This document shows positions 1 through 7,740 of a DNA stretch of 64,000 nt, in pieces; positions within the stretch are counted from its first letter, which is position 1; every line of letters starts with the position of its first letter. Under the pieces are notes generated by a model, which did no database searches, was not told where the DNA came from, and worked only from the letters and a program-made list of their open reading frames with translations. Source of the DNA: CAG-103 sp963627135. Its GTDB lineage: Bacteria > Bacillota > Clostridia > Oscillospirales > Oscillospiraceae. The DNA lies in assembly GCA_963627135.1 (NCBI GenBank), contig CAVFZY010000010.1:1-64000 (forward strand), written 5' to 3'. Made by a program: the position numbers and the translations under genes.

Positions 1-18
1 TTGGTATTCCCTTTGGCA

Positions 19-79
19 TAAAATTCACCCCACTTGTTAGACATTATATCACATTATCTAACAAATGGGGTGCAGTTCA
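19..79 (-). repeat. Mini inverted-repeat element, copy 1 (IS3-end-like)
   Basis: A 61-bp near-palindrome. On the minus strand it opens with TGAACTGCACCCCATTTG followed by TTAGA, and closes with TCTAACAAGTGGGG then TGAATTTTA. The inner arms (positions 28-41 and 58-71) match over about 15 of 16 bases, and the centre contains TATAAT. The first 23 bases match the element at 32369-32435 at all but one position, so the two are copies of one family. The ends resemble those of IS3-family insertion sequences, but there is no transposase. It lies 28 bp past the rmlB stop. No clear target duplication is visible here. Being a non-autonomous derivative of an IS is inference. Confidence 0.7.
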
Positions 80-106
80 GGGACCTGCGGTTTTCTATTA
101 TGGCGC

Positions 107-1135
107 TCACGCCATGGGGCGGCCGCCGCACAGCCTTTCATAGCCGGTGCGGTACTCGCCGGAGAGGATTTCCTCCCACCAGGGGCGGTTGGCGAGATAC
201 CAGTCGATCGTCCGGCCGATGCCGTCGGCAAAGCGCGTCTCCGGCAGCCAGCCGAGCTCCGCGTGGATCTTCGCGGGGTCGATGGCGTAGCGCAGGTCAT
301 GCCCCTGCCGGTCGGCAACGTAGGTGATGAGGCGCTCGGGCTTGCCGAGCTTGCGGCAGATCAGGCGCACGATGTCGATGTTGCGCATCTCGTTATGGCC
401 GCCGATGTTGTACACCTCGCCGATGCGGCCGTGGTTGACCACAAGGTCGATGGCCCGGCAGTGGTCGCCGACATACAGCCAGTCGCGCACGTTCAGCCCC
501 CGGCCGTACACCGGCAGCGAGCGGCCTGCAAGGGCGTTCGTGATCATGAGCGGGATGAGCTTTTCCGGGAACTGATACGGCCCGTAATTGTTCGAACAGC
601 GCGAGATCGTGACCGGCAGGCCGTACGTGCGCCCGTACGCCCCCGCCAGCAGATCGGCCGCGGCCTTGGAGCTGCTGTAGGGTGAGCTGGTGCGCAGCGG
701 CGTCTGCTCGGTGAACAGCAGGTCCGGCCGGTCGAGCGGCAGGTCGCCGTAGACCTCGTCGGTCGAGACCTGGTGAAAGCGCACATTGCCGTATTTGCGG
801 CAGGCGTCCATGAGCACGGACGTGCCGATGATATTCGTCTGCAGAAACAGCGACGGGTCGGCGATCGAGCGGTCGACATGGCTCTCGGCCGCGAAGTTCA
901 CGACCACATCTGGCCGCTCGGCTTCAAACAGGCTGTAGACCGCCTCGCGGTCGCAAATGTCCACCCGGGCAAAACGGAAGTTCGGCTGCCCGAGCAGCGG
1001 CGCGAGCGTGGAGAGGTTGCCGGCATAGGTGAGCTTGTCGATGCACACGAGCCGGTCGTCCGGGTAGTGCTCACGCAGATAAAACAGATAGTTTGCGCCG
1101 ATGAAGCCGGCGCCGCCGGTGACGAATCTAGTCAT
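107..1135 (-). CDS. rmlB: dTDP-glucose 4,6-dehydratase
   Basis: Second step of dTDP-L-rhamnose (or related deoxysugar) synthesis: dTDP-glucose to dTDP-4-keto-6-deoxyglucose, in the cytoplasm. The 342-residue product is the usual family length. It starts with the NAD-binding Rossmann motif GGAGFIGAN, has the STDEVYGDL segment carrying the catalytic Asp-Glu pair, and the SDR Tyr-x-x-x-Lys motif in YSSSKAAAD. The start chosen is the ATG just before TRFVTGGAGFIG, which removes an unrelated upstream extension. It overlaps the end of rmlA by 8 bp and is the last gene of a ugd-rmlA-rmlB run. No rmlC or rmlD is in the window, so the final sugar cannot be told. Confidence 0.95.
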   Translation of the reverse strand: MTRFVTGGAGFIGANYLFYLREHYPDDRLVCIDKLTYAGNLSTLAPLLGQPNFRFARVDICDREAVYSLFEAERPDVVVNFAAESHVDRSIADPSLFLQTNIIGTSVLMDACRKYGNVRFHQVSTDEVYGDLPLDRPDLLFTEQTPLRTSSPYSSSKAAADLLAGAYGRTYGLPVTISRCSNNYGPYQFPEKLIPLMITNALAGRSLPVYGRGLNVRDWLYVGDHCRAIDLVVNHGRIGEVYNIGGHNEMRNIDIVRLICRKLGKPERLITYVADRQGHDLRYAIDPAKIHAELGWLPETRFADGIGRTIDWYLANRPWWEEILSGEYRTGYERLCGGRPMA

Positions 1136-2030
1136 GCAGGATCCTCTCAAACACAAGTTTGTCCTCCGCGACCGCGCGCAGATGCGCCCCGTAGGGCGAG
1201 TGGTCATAGCGCACGGCAGCGGCCAGCAGCTGCGCCTTCGTGAGCCAGCCCATGTGATAGGCCACCTCTTCCGGCGCGGAAATGATCACGTCCTGGCGGT
1301 TTTGCACCGTCTGGACAAAGACCGCCGCGTCCATGAGGCTCTCGACCGTGCCGGTGTCGAGCCAGGCAAAGCCGCGGCCGAGCAGCTGTACCTTCAGCCG
1401 GTCGCCGTCGAGATAGAGCCGGTTGAGGTCCGTGATCTCCAGCTCGCCGCGCGCGGACGGGCGCACCCGCCGCGCCATGTCCACGACGCGATTGTCGTAA
1501 AAATACAGGCCCGTGACACAGTAGTTCGAGCGCGGGTGCGCCGGCTTTTCCTCGACGGAGAGCACACGCTTGTCCTGGTCAAATTCCACAACGCCGAAGC
1601 GCTCCGGGTCCTTGACGTGGTAGCCGAAGATCGTGGCATAGCCCGCGCCGGCGTTTTCGACCGCCTCGCGCAGGTTGCTGCGGAAGCGGTTGCCGTAGAA
1701 AATATTGTCGCCGAGAATCATGGCGCAGGTGTCGCCGCCGATGAAGTCCGCCCCAATCAGAAACGCCTGCGCAAGCCCGTCCGGGTGCGGCTGCACCGCA
1801 TAGGACAGGCGGATGCCGAACTGGCTCCCGTCGCCGAGCAGGCGCTCAAAGCGCGGCGTATCCTCCGGCGTGGAGATGATGAGAATATCGCGGATACCTG
1901 CGAGCATGAGCGTCGAGAGCGGGTAATAGATCATGGGCTTGTCGTACACGGGCAACAGCTGTTTGGACGTGACCCGCGTGAGCGGATACAGCCGCGTACC
2001 GGAGCCCCCGGCGAGGATGATGCCTTTCAT
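1128..2030 (-). CDS. rmlA: Glucose-1-phosphate thymidylyltransferase
   Basis: Makes dTDP-glucose from dTTP and glucose-1-phosphate, feeding RmlB. The 300-residue protein opens with the nucleotidyltransferase signature ILAGGSGTRLYPLT followed by the KQLLPVYDKPMIYYPL segment typical of RmlA. The start ATG follows a good ribosome-binding site (GGGAGG, 8 bases upstream). It sits 14 bp after ugd and its stop overlaps the rmlB start, so the three genes are very likely co-transcribed and translationally coupled. Feedback inhibition by the end sugar is known for the family but cannot be seen here. Confidence 0.95.
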   Translation of the reverse strand: MKGIILAGGSGTRLYPLTRVTSKQLLPVYDKPMIYYPLSTLMLAGIRDILIISTPEDTPRFERLLGDGSQFGIRLSYAVQPHPDGLAQAFLIGADFIGGDTCAMILGDNIFYGNRFRSNLREAVENAGAGYATIFGYHVKDPERFGVVEFDQDKRVLSVEEKPAHPRSNYCVTGLYFYDNRVVDMARRVRPSARGELEITDLNRLYLDGDRLKVQLLGRGFAWLDTGTVESLMDAAVFVQTVQNRQDVIISAPEEVAYHMGWLTKAQLLAAAVRYDHSPYGAHLRAVAEDKLVFERILHD

Positions 2031-2044
2031 CACGGTGCCTCCCT

Positions 2045-3232
2045 TCAGTCTCTGCGGTAGAGGTCGCGGGTGTAGACCCGCGGCCAAACATCGTCGAGCG
2101 CGGGCTCGGCGCGGTTGGCCACGATGACGGCCGACATGCGCTTGAACTCCGCGAGCGATGCGATCACCGGCAGGCCGGCAAAGGAGGCGTCCGTGAGCGC
2201 CGGCTCATAGATAACGACGCTCGCGCCCGCGCGGCGCAGCCGCTCGATGACGCCGCGGATGCTCGACTCGCGGAAATTATCCGAGTCGGCCTTCATCGTC
2301 AGGCGGTACACGCCGACGACGCCGCCCGCCGCTTTCTTCAGGATCTGGCGGGCAATGTGGTCCTTGCGCTCATCATTGGCCGTGACGGCGGCGCTGATGA
2401 TGCGGTTGGGGATGTCGCCGAAGTTTGCCACCAGCTGGCGCGTGTCCTTCGGCAGGCAGTAGCCGCCGTAGCCGAACGAGGGATTATTATAGTGCGCGCC
2501 GATGCGCGGGTCGAGGCACACACCGTCGATGACCTGCCGCGTGTCGAGTCCCCGGAGCTCGCAGTAGGTATCGAGCTCGTTAAAATAGCTCACGCGCACG
2601 GCGAGGTACGTGTTGGCAAAGAGCTTGATGGCCTCGGCCTCCGCCGCGTTCGGATAGAGCGTGGGGATGTCCGTCTCCGCCGCGCCCTGCTGCAGCAGGG
2701 ACGCGAACAGGCGCGCATCCGCCTCCGTCGCCGTGCCGCCATGCGGACGGCCGACCACGATGCGGCTCGGGTGCAGGTTATCATACAGCGCCCTGCCCTC
2801 GCGCAGAAACTCCGGCGAGAACAGCAGCCGCGTGCAGCAAAACCTGCCCACGATGCGCTCCGTATAGCCGACCGGCACCGTGGACTTGATGACCACGAGC
2901 GCGCCGGGGTTGACCCGGCCGACGAGCGAGAGCACCGCCTCGACGGTCGCAGTGTTGAACAGGTGGCGCTCGGGGTCATAGTCCGTCGGCGTGGCGATGA
3001 CGACCACGTCGGCCGTGCGGTAGGCCCGCTCGGCGTCCACGGTCGCCGTGAGCGTCAGCGGCTTCGTGCGCAGGAAGTCCGCGATCTCAGCGTCGGCGAT
3101 CGGCGAGACGCCGCGGTTGATCTGTTCGGCTTTGGCGGGGGTCGTGGTCACGGCGGTGACAGCGTTGTGCTGCGCGAGCAGCACCGCCTGCGCCAGGCCG
3201 ACATAACCCACACCGGCTACGGTGATGTTCAT
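2045..3232 (-). CDS. ugd: UDP-glucose/nucleotide-sugar 6-dehydrogenase
   Basis: Oxidises a UDP-hexose, probably UDP-glucose to UDP-glucuronate, for surface polysaccharide. The 395-residue length fits the short bacterial UGD class. Visible features are the N-terminal NAD-binding motif GVGYVGLAQA, the central helix domain, and the catalytic-cysteine segment GFGYGGYCLPKDTRQL. Of two nearby ATGs the second (MNITVAG) is preferred because GGAGA lies 7-8 bases ahead of it, whereas the first would abut that site. It is the first gene before rmlA and rmlB. UDP-ManNAc or UDP-GlcNAc dehydrogenase relatives are the main alternatives; length and motifs favour UGD. Confidence 0.88.
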   Translation of the reverse strand: MNITVAGVGYVGLAQAVLLAQHNAVTAVTTTPAKAEQINRGVSPIADAEIADFLRTKPLTLTATVDAERAYRTADVVVIATPTDYDPERHLFNTATVEAVLSLVGRVNPGALVVIKSTVPVGYTERIVGRFCCTRLLFSPEFLREGRALYDNLHPSRIVVGRPHGGTATEADARLFASLLQQGAAETDIPTLYPNAAEAEAIKLFANTYLAVRVSYFNELDTYCELRGLDTRQVIDGVCLDPRIGAHYNNPSFGYGGYCLPKDTRQLVANFGDIPNRIISAAVTANDERKDHIARQILKKAAGGVVGVYRLTMKADSDNFRESSIRGVIERLRRAGASVVIYEPALTDASFAGLPVIASLAEFKRMSAVIVANRAEPALDDVWPRVYTRDLYRRD

Positions 3233-3272
3233 AGGCATTCTCCGGTTTCTCAAATCATGCATGGGTCACAAC

Positions 3273-3298
3273 GCGGCCGGGACAGCTGCCCCGGCCGC
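3273..3298. other. GC-rich hairpin between cinA and ugd
   Basis: A perfect 9-bp stem (GCGGCCGGG with CCCGGCCGC) around an 8-base loop, lying between the cinA stop and the ugd start. For the minus-strand genes the T-run comes before the stem rather than after it, so it is not a canonical intrinsic terminator. It may still slow readthrough or separate the two transcription units. Function unknown. Confidence 0.4.
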
Positions 3299-3317
3299 AA
3301 AAAAACAGGTAATGGCG

Positions 3318-4577
3318 TCAGCGGTTTTCCTCCATCTCCACCGGCAGGCCGGTGAGGTAGCGCCGCACCATGTCGAAGGCGTGGTTGGCCGCCGCGTGCT
3401 TGACGCGCACGCGGCCCCACTTGTCCTTGTGCAGCGTGCGGTGGAAGGTCCCCTCCGGCGTGGCGAGGGCCACGAAGAGCGTGCCGACGGTGTGCACCCC
3501 GTCGCCGCCCGGGCCGGCAAGGCCCGTGATGCTCAGTGCGAGGTCGGTGCCGAAGGTAGCGCGCACGTGCTCGGCCATCGCAGCCGCGACCTCGGGGCTG
3601 ACGGCGCCGCAGCGCGCGATGAGCGCGGGATCGACATCCAGCAGGCGGGTCTTGGTTTCGTCATTATAGGCGATGATGCCGCCGGAGAACACGGCCGACG
3701 CACCCGGCACGTTCGTGAGCATATCGCCGAGCATGCCGCCGGTGCAGCTGTCGGCGACCGCGATGGTCTTGTGCTGCGTGAGCAGGAGCTCGGCCGCGCA
3801 CGTCTCGATATTCGGCGTGTCGATGCCGTAGGCGAAGGCGCCGAGCTCGCGCTGCACACGCGCCACGCACGGGGCGATCATGGCCTCGGCCTCGGCCTCC
3901 GTGGGGGCCTTGGCCGTGACGCGCACGAGGCACTCGCCCTCCTTGGCATAGGGCGCAAGGGTGGGGTTGCGCATCTCGTTCATGAGATCGCGCAGCTGGT
4001 ACTCCATCGTGCCCTCGCCGATGCCGAAGATCTTGACATTGTGCGAGACGATGATCCCGTCTCCGCGCGCGGCGAGCAGCGGGCGCACACGGTAGCGCAG
4101 CAGCGGCTCACACTCCAGCGGCGGGCCGGGCAGCATGATGACGAGGCAGCCATCGGCCTCGAAGGCGCAGGCTGGAGCCGTGCCCCAGTCGTTTTGCAGC
4201 ACGGTGCAGCCGCGCGGCAGCATGACCTGCTGCAGATGGTTTTCCGTCATGTAGGTGTGCCGCTCACGGTAAAGGCCGCGCAGACGCGCCTCCTCGGCCT
4301 GGTTGAGCTCGAGCGGGATGCCGAACGCACCGGCCACGACCTCCTTGGTCAGGTCGTCGCACGTGGGGCCGAGGCCGCCGGTCGTGATGATGAGGTCGGC
4401 GCGCGTGCGGGCAAGCTGCACCGCCTGCTCGAGCCGCGCGCGGTTATCGCCGACGACGGTCTGCCAGTAGACATTGATGCCCAGCTCCGAGAGCAGGCGC
4501 GCGGCCGCCGCCGCATCGGTATTGATGGTGTCGCCGAGGAGCAGTTCGGTGCCAACGGCAATGAGTTCTGCATTCAT
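3318..4577 (-). CDS. cinA: CinA family protein (competence/damage-inducible; nicotinamide-nucleotide amidase)
   Basis: Two-domain CinA of 419 residues. The N-terminal MoCF/COG1058 domain (about residues 1-165) begins AELIAVGTELLLGDTINTD and carries TTGGLGPTCDD. The C-terminal domain (about 255-415) holds ADSCTGGMLGDMLTNVPGAS, typical of the nicotinamide mononucleotide deamidase PncC. The family combines ADP-ribose pyrophosphatase and NMN amidohydrolase activities in pyridine-nucleotide recycling and is often linked with competence genes. Its ATG overlaps the thiI stop in an ATGA, so it is translationally coupled to thiI. No recA follows it here, unlike in many Firmicutes. Confidence 0.93.
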   Translation of the reverse strand: MNAELIAVGTELLLGDTINTDAAAAARLLSELGINVYWQTVVGDNRARLEQAVQLARTRADLIITTGGLGPTCDDLTKEVVAGAFGIPLELNQAEEARLRGLYRERHTYMTENHLQQVMLPRGCTVLQNDWGTAPACAFEADGCLVIMLPGPPLECEPLLRYRVRPLLAARGDGIIVSHNVKIFGIGEGTMEYQLRDLMNEMRNPTLAPYAKEGECLVRVTAKAPTEAEAEAMIAPCVARVQRELGAFAYGIDTPNIETCAAELLLTQHKTIAVADSCTGGMLGDMLTNVPGASAVFSGGIIAYNDETKTRLLDVDPALIARCGAVSPEVAAAMAEHVRATFGTDLALSITGLAGPGGDGVHTVGTLFVALATPEGTFHRTLHKDKWGRVRVKHAAANHAFDMVRRYLTGLPVEMEENR

Positions 4578-5746
4578 AAATCGATCCGGATCCTTTCAAT
4601 TCCGTCCACTGCCTCGCGCACGAGCGCGTCAATGTCGAGCGCGGCCTCCGCCTCCGCGACCTCCGCCACGGTCGGGCGGGTCTTGGGGTGGCGCGGAGTA
4701 AAGACCGTGCAGCAATCCTCATACGGGAGGATGGAAGTGTCAAATGTGCCGATCTCGCGCGCGATCTTCACAATATCGCGCTTATCCATGCCGATGAGCG
4801 GCTGGAGCACGGGCAGGTTCGTCACGGCCTGCGTGCAGGCCATGGCCTCCATGGTCTGGCTGGCGACCTGACCGAGATTTTCGCCGGTGACGATGGCCTT
4901 GCACTCGTTGTGTGCGGCGATGTCCTCGGCGATGCGCATCATAAATCTGCGCATGATGAGCGTGAAGTATTCCTCCGGGCAGGCGCGGCGGATCTCCTCC
5001 TGGATGTGCGTGAAGGGCACGATCTGCATCGTCATGCGGCCGGTATAGGCCGTGAGCTCTTTGGCCAGCGAGAGGACCTTCTCCTTGGCGAGCTCCGACG
5101 TGTATGGGTAGGAGAAAAAGTGCACCGGGACGAGGCGCACGCCGCGCTTTGCGATCATGTACGAGGACACAGGGCTGTCAATGCCGCCGGACAGCAGCGT
5201 CACGGCCGCGCCGTTGCAGCCGACGGGCATGCCGCCCGCCGCCTCGACGGCCTGCGCGTGGACATACGCCGCCTGCTCGCGCACCTCAAGGCGCACGGTC
5301 AGCTCCGGGTCGTGCACATCGACGACCGTATTGGGAAACGCCTCGGCGAGCTCGCCGCCGACGTACTGCGAGAGCTCAATGCTCGTCATGGGAAAGCGCT
5401 TGTCCGAGCGCTTGGTCTCCACCTTGAAGCTGTGCGCCGCCGTCATCGCGTCGTGCAGGTACGTCTTGGCAAGCTGCGTGATGGCGTCCTTGTCCTTCTC
5501 GCAGGCGGCCGCGCGCGTGATCGTCGCGATGCCGAACACCTTGCGCACGGCGTCATACGCCACGTCGAGGTCGGCCGCATCGTCGGCAGCCTCGATGTAC
5601 AGCGCCGACTGCAGATACGTCACGCGGAAGTGGCCGATGGGTTTGAGCCGGCGCTTGACATTCGCGACCAGCCTCTCTTCAAAATAGTGCTTGTTGAGGC
5701 CCTTGAGGAAGATCTCTCCGGGCTTACACAGCAGCAGATCATTCAT
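4574..5746 (-). CDS. thiI: tRNA 4-thiouridine synthase ThiI
   Basis: Adds sulfur to uridine 8 of tRNA and can supply sulfur for thiamine thiazole. The 390-residue protein has an N-terminal ferredoxin-like and THUMP region (about 1-165), then the PP-loop ATP-binding motif SGGIDSPVSSYM. There is no C-terminal rhodanese domain, which is normal for Firmicutes, where a dedicated cysteine desulfurase usually delivers sulfur; none is adjacent here. The ribosome-binding site AAAAGGAACG lies ahead of the ATG. The stop overlaps the cinA start by 4 bases. Confidence 0.95.
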   Translation of the reverse strand: MNDLLLCKPGEIFLKGLNKHYFEERLVANVKRRLKPIGHFRVTYLQSALYIEAADDAADLDVAYDAVRKVFGIATITRAAACEKDKDAITQLAKTYLHDAMTAAHSFKVETKRSDKRFPMTSIELSQYVGGELAEAFPNTVVDVHDPELTVRLEVREQAAYVHAQAVEAAGGMPVGCNGAAVTLLSGGIDSPVSSYMIAKRGVRLVPVHFFSYPYTSELAKEKVLSLAKELTAYTGRMTMQIVPFTHIQEEIRRACPEEYFTLIMRRFMMRIAEDIAAHNECKAIVTGENLGQVASQTMEAMACTQAVTNLPVLQPLIGMDKRDIVKIAREIGTFDTSILPYEDCCTVFTPRHPKTRPTVAEVAEAEAALDIDALVREAVDGIERIRIDL

Positions 5747-5777
5747 AGCGGTTTCGTTCCTTTTCTCTCACAAGTAA

Positions 5778-6116
5778 TCACATAGCCTGCTCGAGCAGCG
5801 CAATGAACATGCCGATCGACCACGCGCCGAGCCACACGATGGCCAGGCACACGAGCACGCCGAGGATGAGCCCGATGAGCGAGCAGACATAGCCGACAGT
5901 GCGCGGCGTGCCGTTGAAGCCGAGGCTCTTGGCGCGGGAGGCGTAGATCAGGCCGATGATGCCCGTGACGACCGAGCCGAGCGCCGTGTAGCCGAAGATG
6001 AGCAGTGCGCACGAGACGATGCCGAGCACCATGGCGACGGTGGCCTCATGCCTGCCGGGCTGCGGTCCGGGCGGCTGGTACCAGTTGGGGTTGTAATTGT
6101 AGTTATTGTTGTACAT
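5778..6116 (-). CDS. Small membrane protein, DUF4190-like
   Basis: 112 residues. The first 20 are rich in Asn, Tyr and Pro (a flexible N-terminus), followed by ATVAMVLGIVSCALLIFGY, a short loop with ASRAKSLGF, and two further hydrophobic stretches, giving about three membrane segments. The layout (disordered head, then AxxxLGI-type helices) is that of DUF4190 membrane proteins often found in Firmicutes and Actinobacteria. Function is unknown. It sits between comM and thiI with about 30-bp gaps, so it is probably in the same transcript. Confidence 0.7.
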   Translation of the reverse strand: MYNNNYNYNPNWYQPPGPQPGRHEATVAMVLGIVSCALLIFGYTALGSVVTGIIGLIYASRAKSLGFNGTPRTVGYVCSLIGLILGVLVCLAIVWLGAWSIGMFIALLEQAM

Positions 6117-6152
6117 GTCGAAGCTCCCTTCTGTCCGGTGCAGCCGCCGGGT

Positions 6153-7676
6153 TCACGGCTCGGCGACGGAAAAGTCATACGTGCGGTACTGGATGGCCTC
6201 GGCCAGGTGCGCAAGGCCGATGGTCTCCGCCCCGTCGAGATCGGCGATCGTGCGCGCGACGCGCAGGATGCGGTCATAGCTGCGGGCGGTGAGGGCCATG
6301 CTGTCAAACGCCTGGTGCATGAGCTGCTCGCACTCGGGCGAGAGCGCGCAGAACTCCGCGAGCGCGCGCGGGCCCATGTGGGCGTTCGTCGTGGTGGTGT
6401 CGTCCCCGTAGCGGGCGCGCTGCACGGCGCGGGCGGCGTTGACGCGCGCGCGGATGGCGCGCGACGGCTCCCCGGCCGACGGTTCCGTAAGCTCATCAAA
6501 CTCCAGCGCCGGGACCTCGACGATGATGTCGATGCGGTCGAGCAGCGGGCCGGACACGCGCGCATGGTAGCGGCGCACGTCGCGCGGCGAGCAGCGGCAG
6601 CGCCCGGAGGGGTGCCCATACCAGCCGCACTTGCAGGGGTTCATGGCGCACACGAGCATGAAGCGGCTCGGGTACGTCACGGAGCCGGTCGCACGCGAGA
6701 TGGTGATGCTGCCGTCCTCGAGCGGCTGGCGCATCGTCTCGAGCACGGCGGGCGAAAACTCCGGCAGTTCGTCGAGAAAGAGCACTCCGTTATCCGCCAG
6801 GCTCATCTCGCCCGGCTGCAGCGCGCTGCCGCCGCCGGACATGGCGACGTTCGACACCGTGTGGTGCGGCGCGCGAAACGGCCGGATGCGTACGACGGGG
6901 TCGTCCGGCGTCGTGAGGCCGAGGACGGAATAGACCTGCGTGGTCTCGATCATTTCGGCGCGGTTCATCGCGGGCAGAATGGTCGGCAGGCGCTTGGCGA
7001 GCATGGACTTGCCCGCGCCCGGCGGACCGATGAGCAGGATGTTGTGCCCGCCGGCGGCGGCTACCTCGAGCGCGCGCTTGACGTTCTCCTGCGCCTTGAC
7101 CTCGGCAAAATCGACCGGGAAGCACGGCTCCGTCTCGAGCTGCGGCGGCGTCATGGGCGCGATGCGCTTGTCCCCGCGCAGATGGTGCACGAGCTGGGCG
7201 ATGTTCTCGACCGGGTAGACCGTCACGCGGTCGGCAAAGGCGGCCTCAGCCGCGTTGCCCGCCGGGACATAGAGCTCCTTTAACCCGATCTGCTCGGCCG
7301 CGAGCGCCATCGTGAGTGCACCGGTAACGGGGCGGATGTCCCCCGCGAGGCTGACCTCGCCGAAAAACGCCGCCGTAGCCGGCGGCTGGCGGATCTCCCC
7401 CGTGGCGCACAGGATGCCCAGCAGCACCGGCAGGTCATAGAGCGTGCCGGCCTTGCGCGTGTCCGCCGGGGCGAGGTTCACCGTCAGGCGGCTGACCGGG
7501 AACTTCATGCCGTTGGTCTTGATGGCGCTGCGTACACGCTCGCGCGCCTCCTTGACGGCCGCATCCGGCAGGCCGACGATGTCAAACCCCGGCAGGCCGT
7601 TGGACACGTGGCACTCCACGCTGACCGCGTAGCCGGTCACGCCCCGGCAGCCGAGGGATTGGATTTTGGACAGCAA
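6153..7676 (-). CDS. comM: ComM/YifB-type Mg-chelatase-related AAA+ ATPase
   Basis: 507 residues, normal for YifB/ComM. The N-terminal ChlI-like domain (about 20-145) is followed by a AAA+ module with Walker A GPPGAGKSMLAK, Walker B GVLFLDELPEF, and a C-terminal domain with a Cys cluster (CNPCKCGWYGHPSGRCRC, interrupted by other residues upstream). In other bacteria ComM is a helicase that drives branch migration in natural transformation. No ATG suits the N-terminus; the likely start is TTG at 7674-7676, preceded by AGAAGG at about 9 bases. Next to aspS and not with other com genes. Confidence 0.92.
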   Translation of the reverse strand: MLSKIQSLGCRGVTGYAVSVECHVSNGLPGFDIVGLPDAAVKEARERVRSAIKTNGMKFPVSRLTVNLAPADTRKAGTLYDLPVLLGILCATGEIRQPPATAAFFGEVSLAGDIRPVTGALTMALAAEQIGLKELYVPAGNAAEAAFADRVTVYPVENIAQLVHHLRGDKRIAPMTPPQLETEPCFPVDFAEVKAQENVKRALEVAAAGGHNILLIGPPGAGKSMLAKRLPTILPAMNRAEMIETTQVYSVLGLTTPDDPVVRIRPFRAPHHTVSNVAMSGGGSALQPGEMSLADNGVLFLDELPEFSPAVLETMRQPLEDGSITISRATGSVTYPSRFMLVCAMNPCKCGWYGHPSGRCRCSPRDVRRYHARVSGPLLDRIDIIVEVPALEFDELTEPSAGEPSRAIRARVNAARAVQRARYGDDTTTTNAHMGPRALAEFCALSPECEQLMHQAFDSMALTARSYDRILRVARTIADLDGAETIGLAHLAEAIQYRTYDFSVAEP

Positions 7677-7740
7677 GCCGCTCGCCTTCTTTCACGGACG
7701 AGGCCCCGACCGAACGCCGGGGCGCCGTCGCATCGTTTTC

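Noticed and set aside
3273..3310. Intrinsic terminator of thiI-cinA
   Set aside because: The T-run precedes the stem in the direction of transcription, so the hairpin is not of the intrinsic type.
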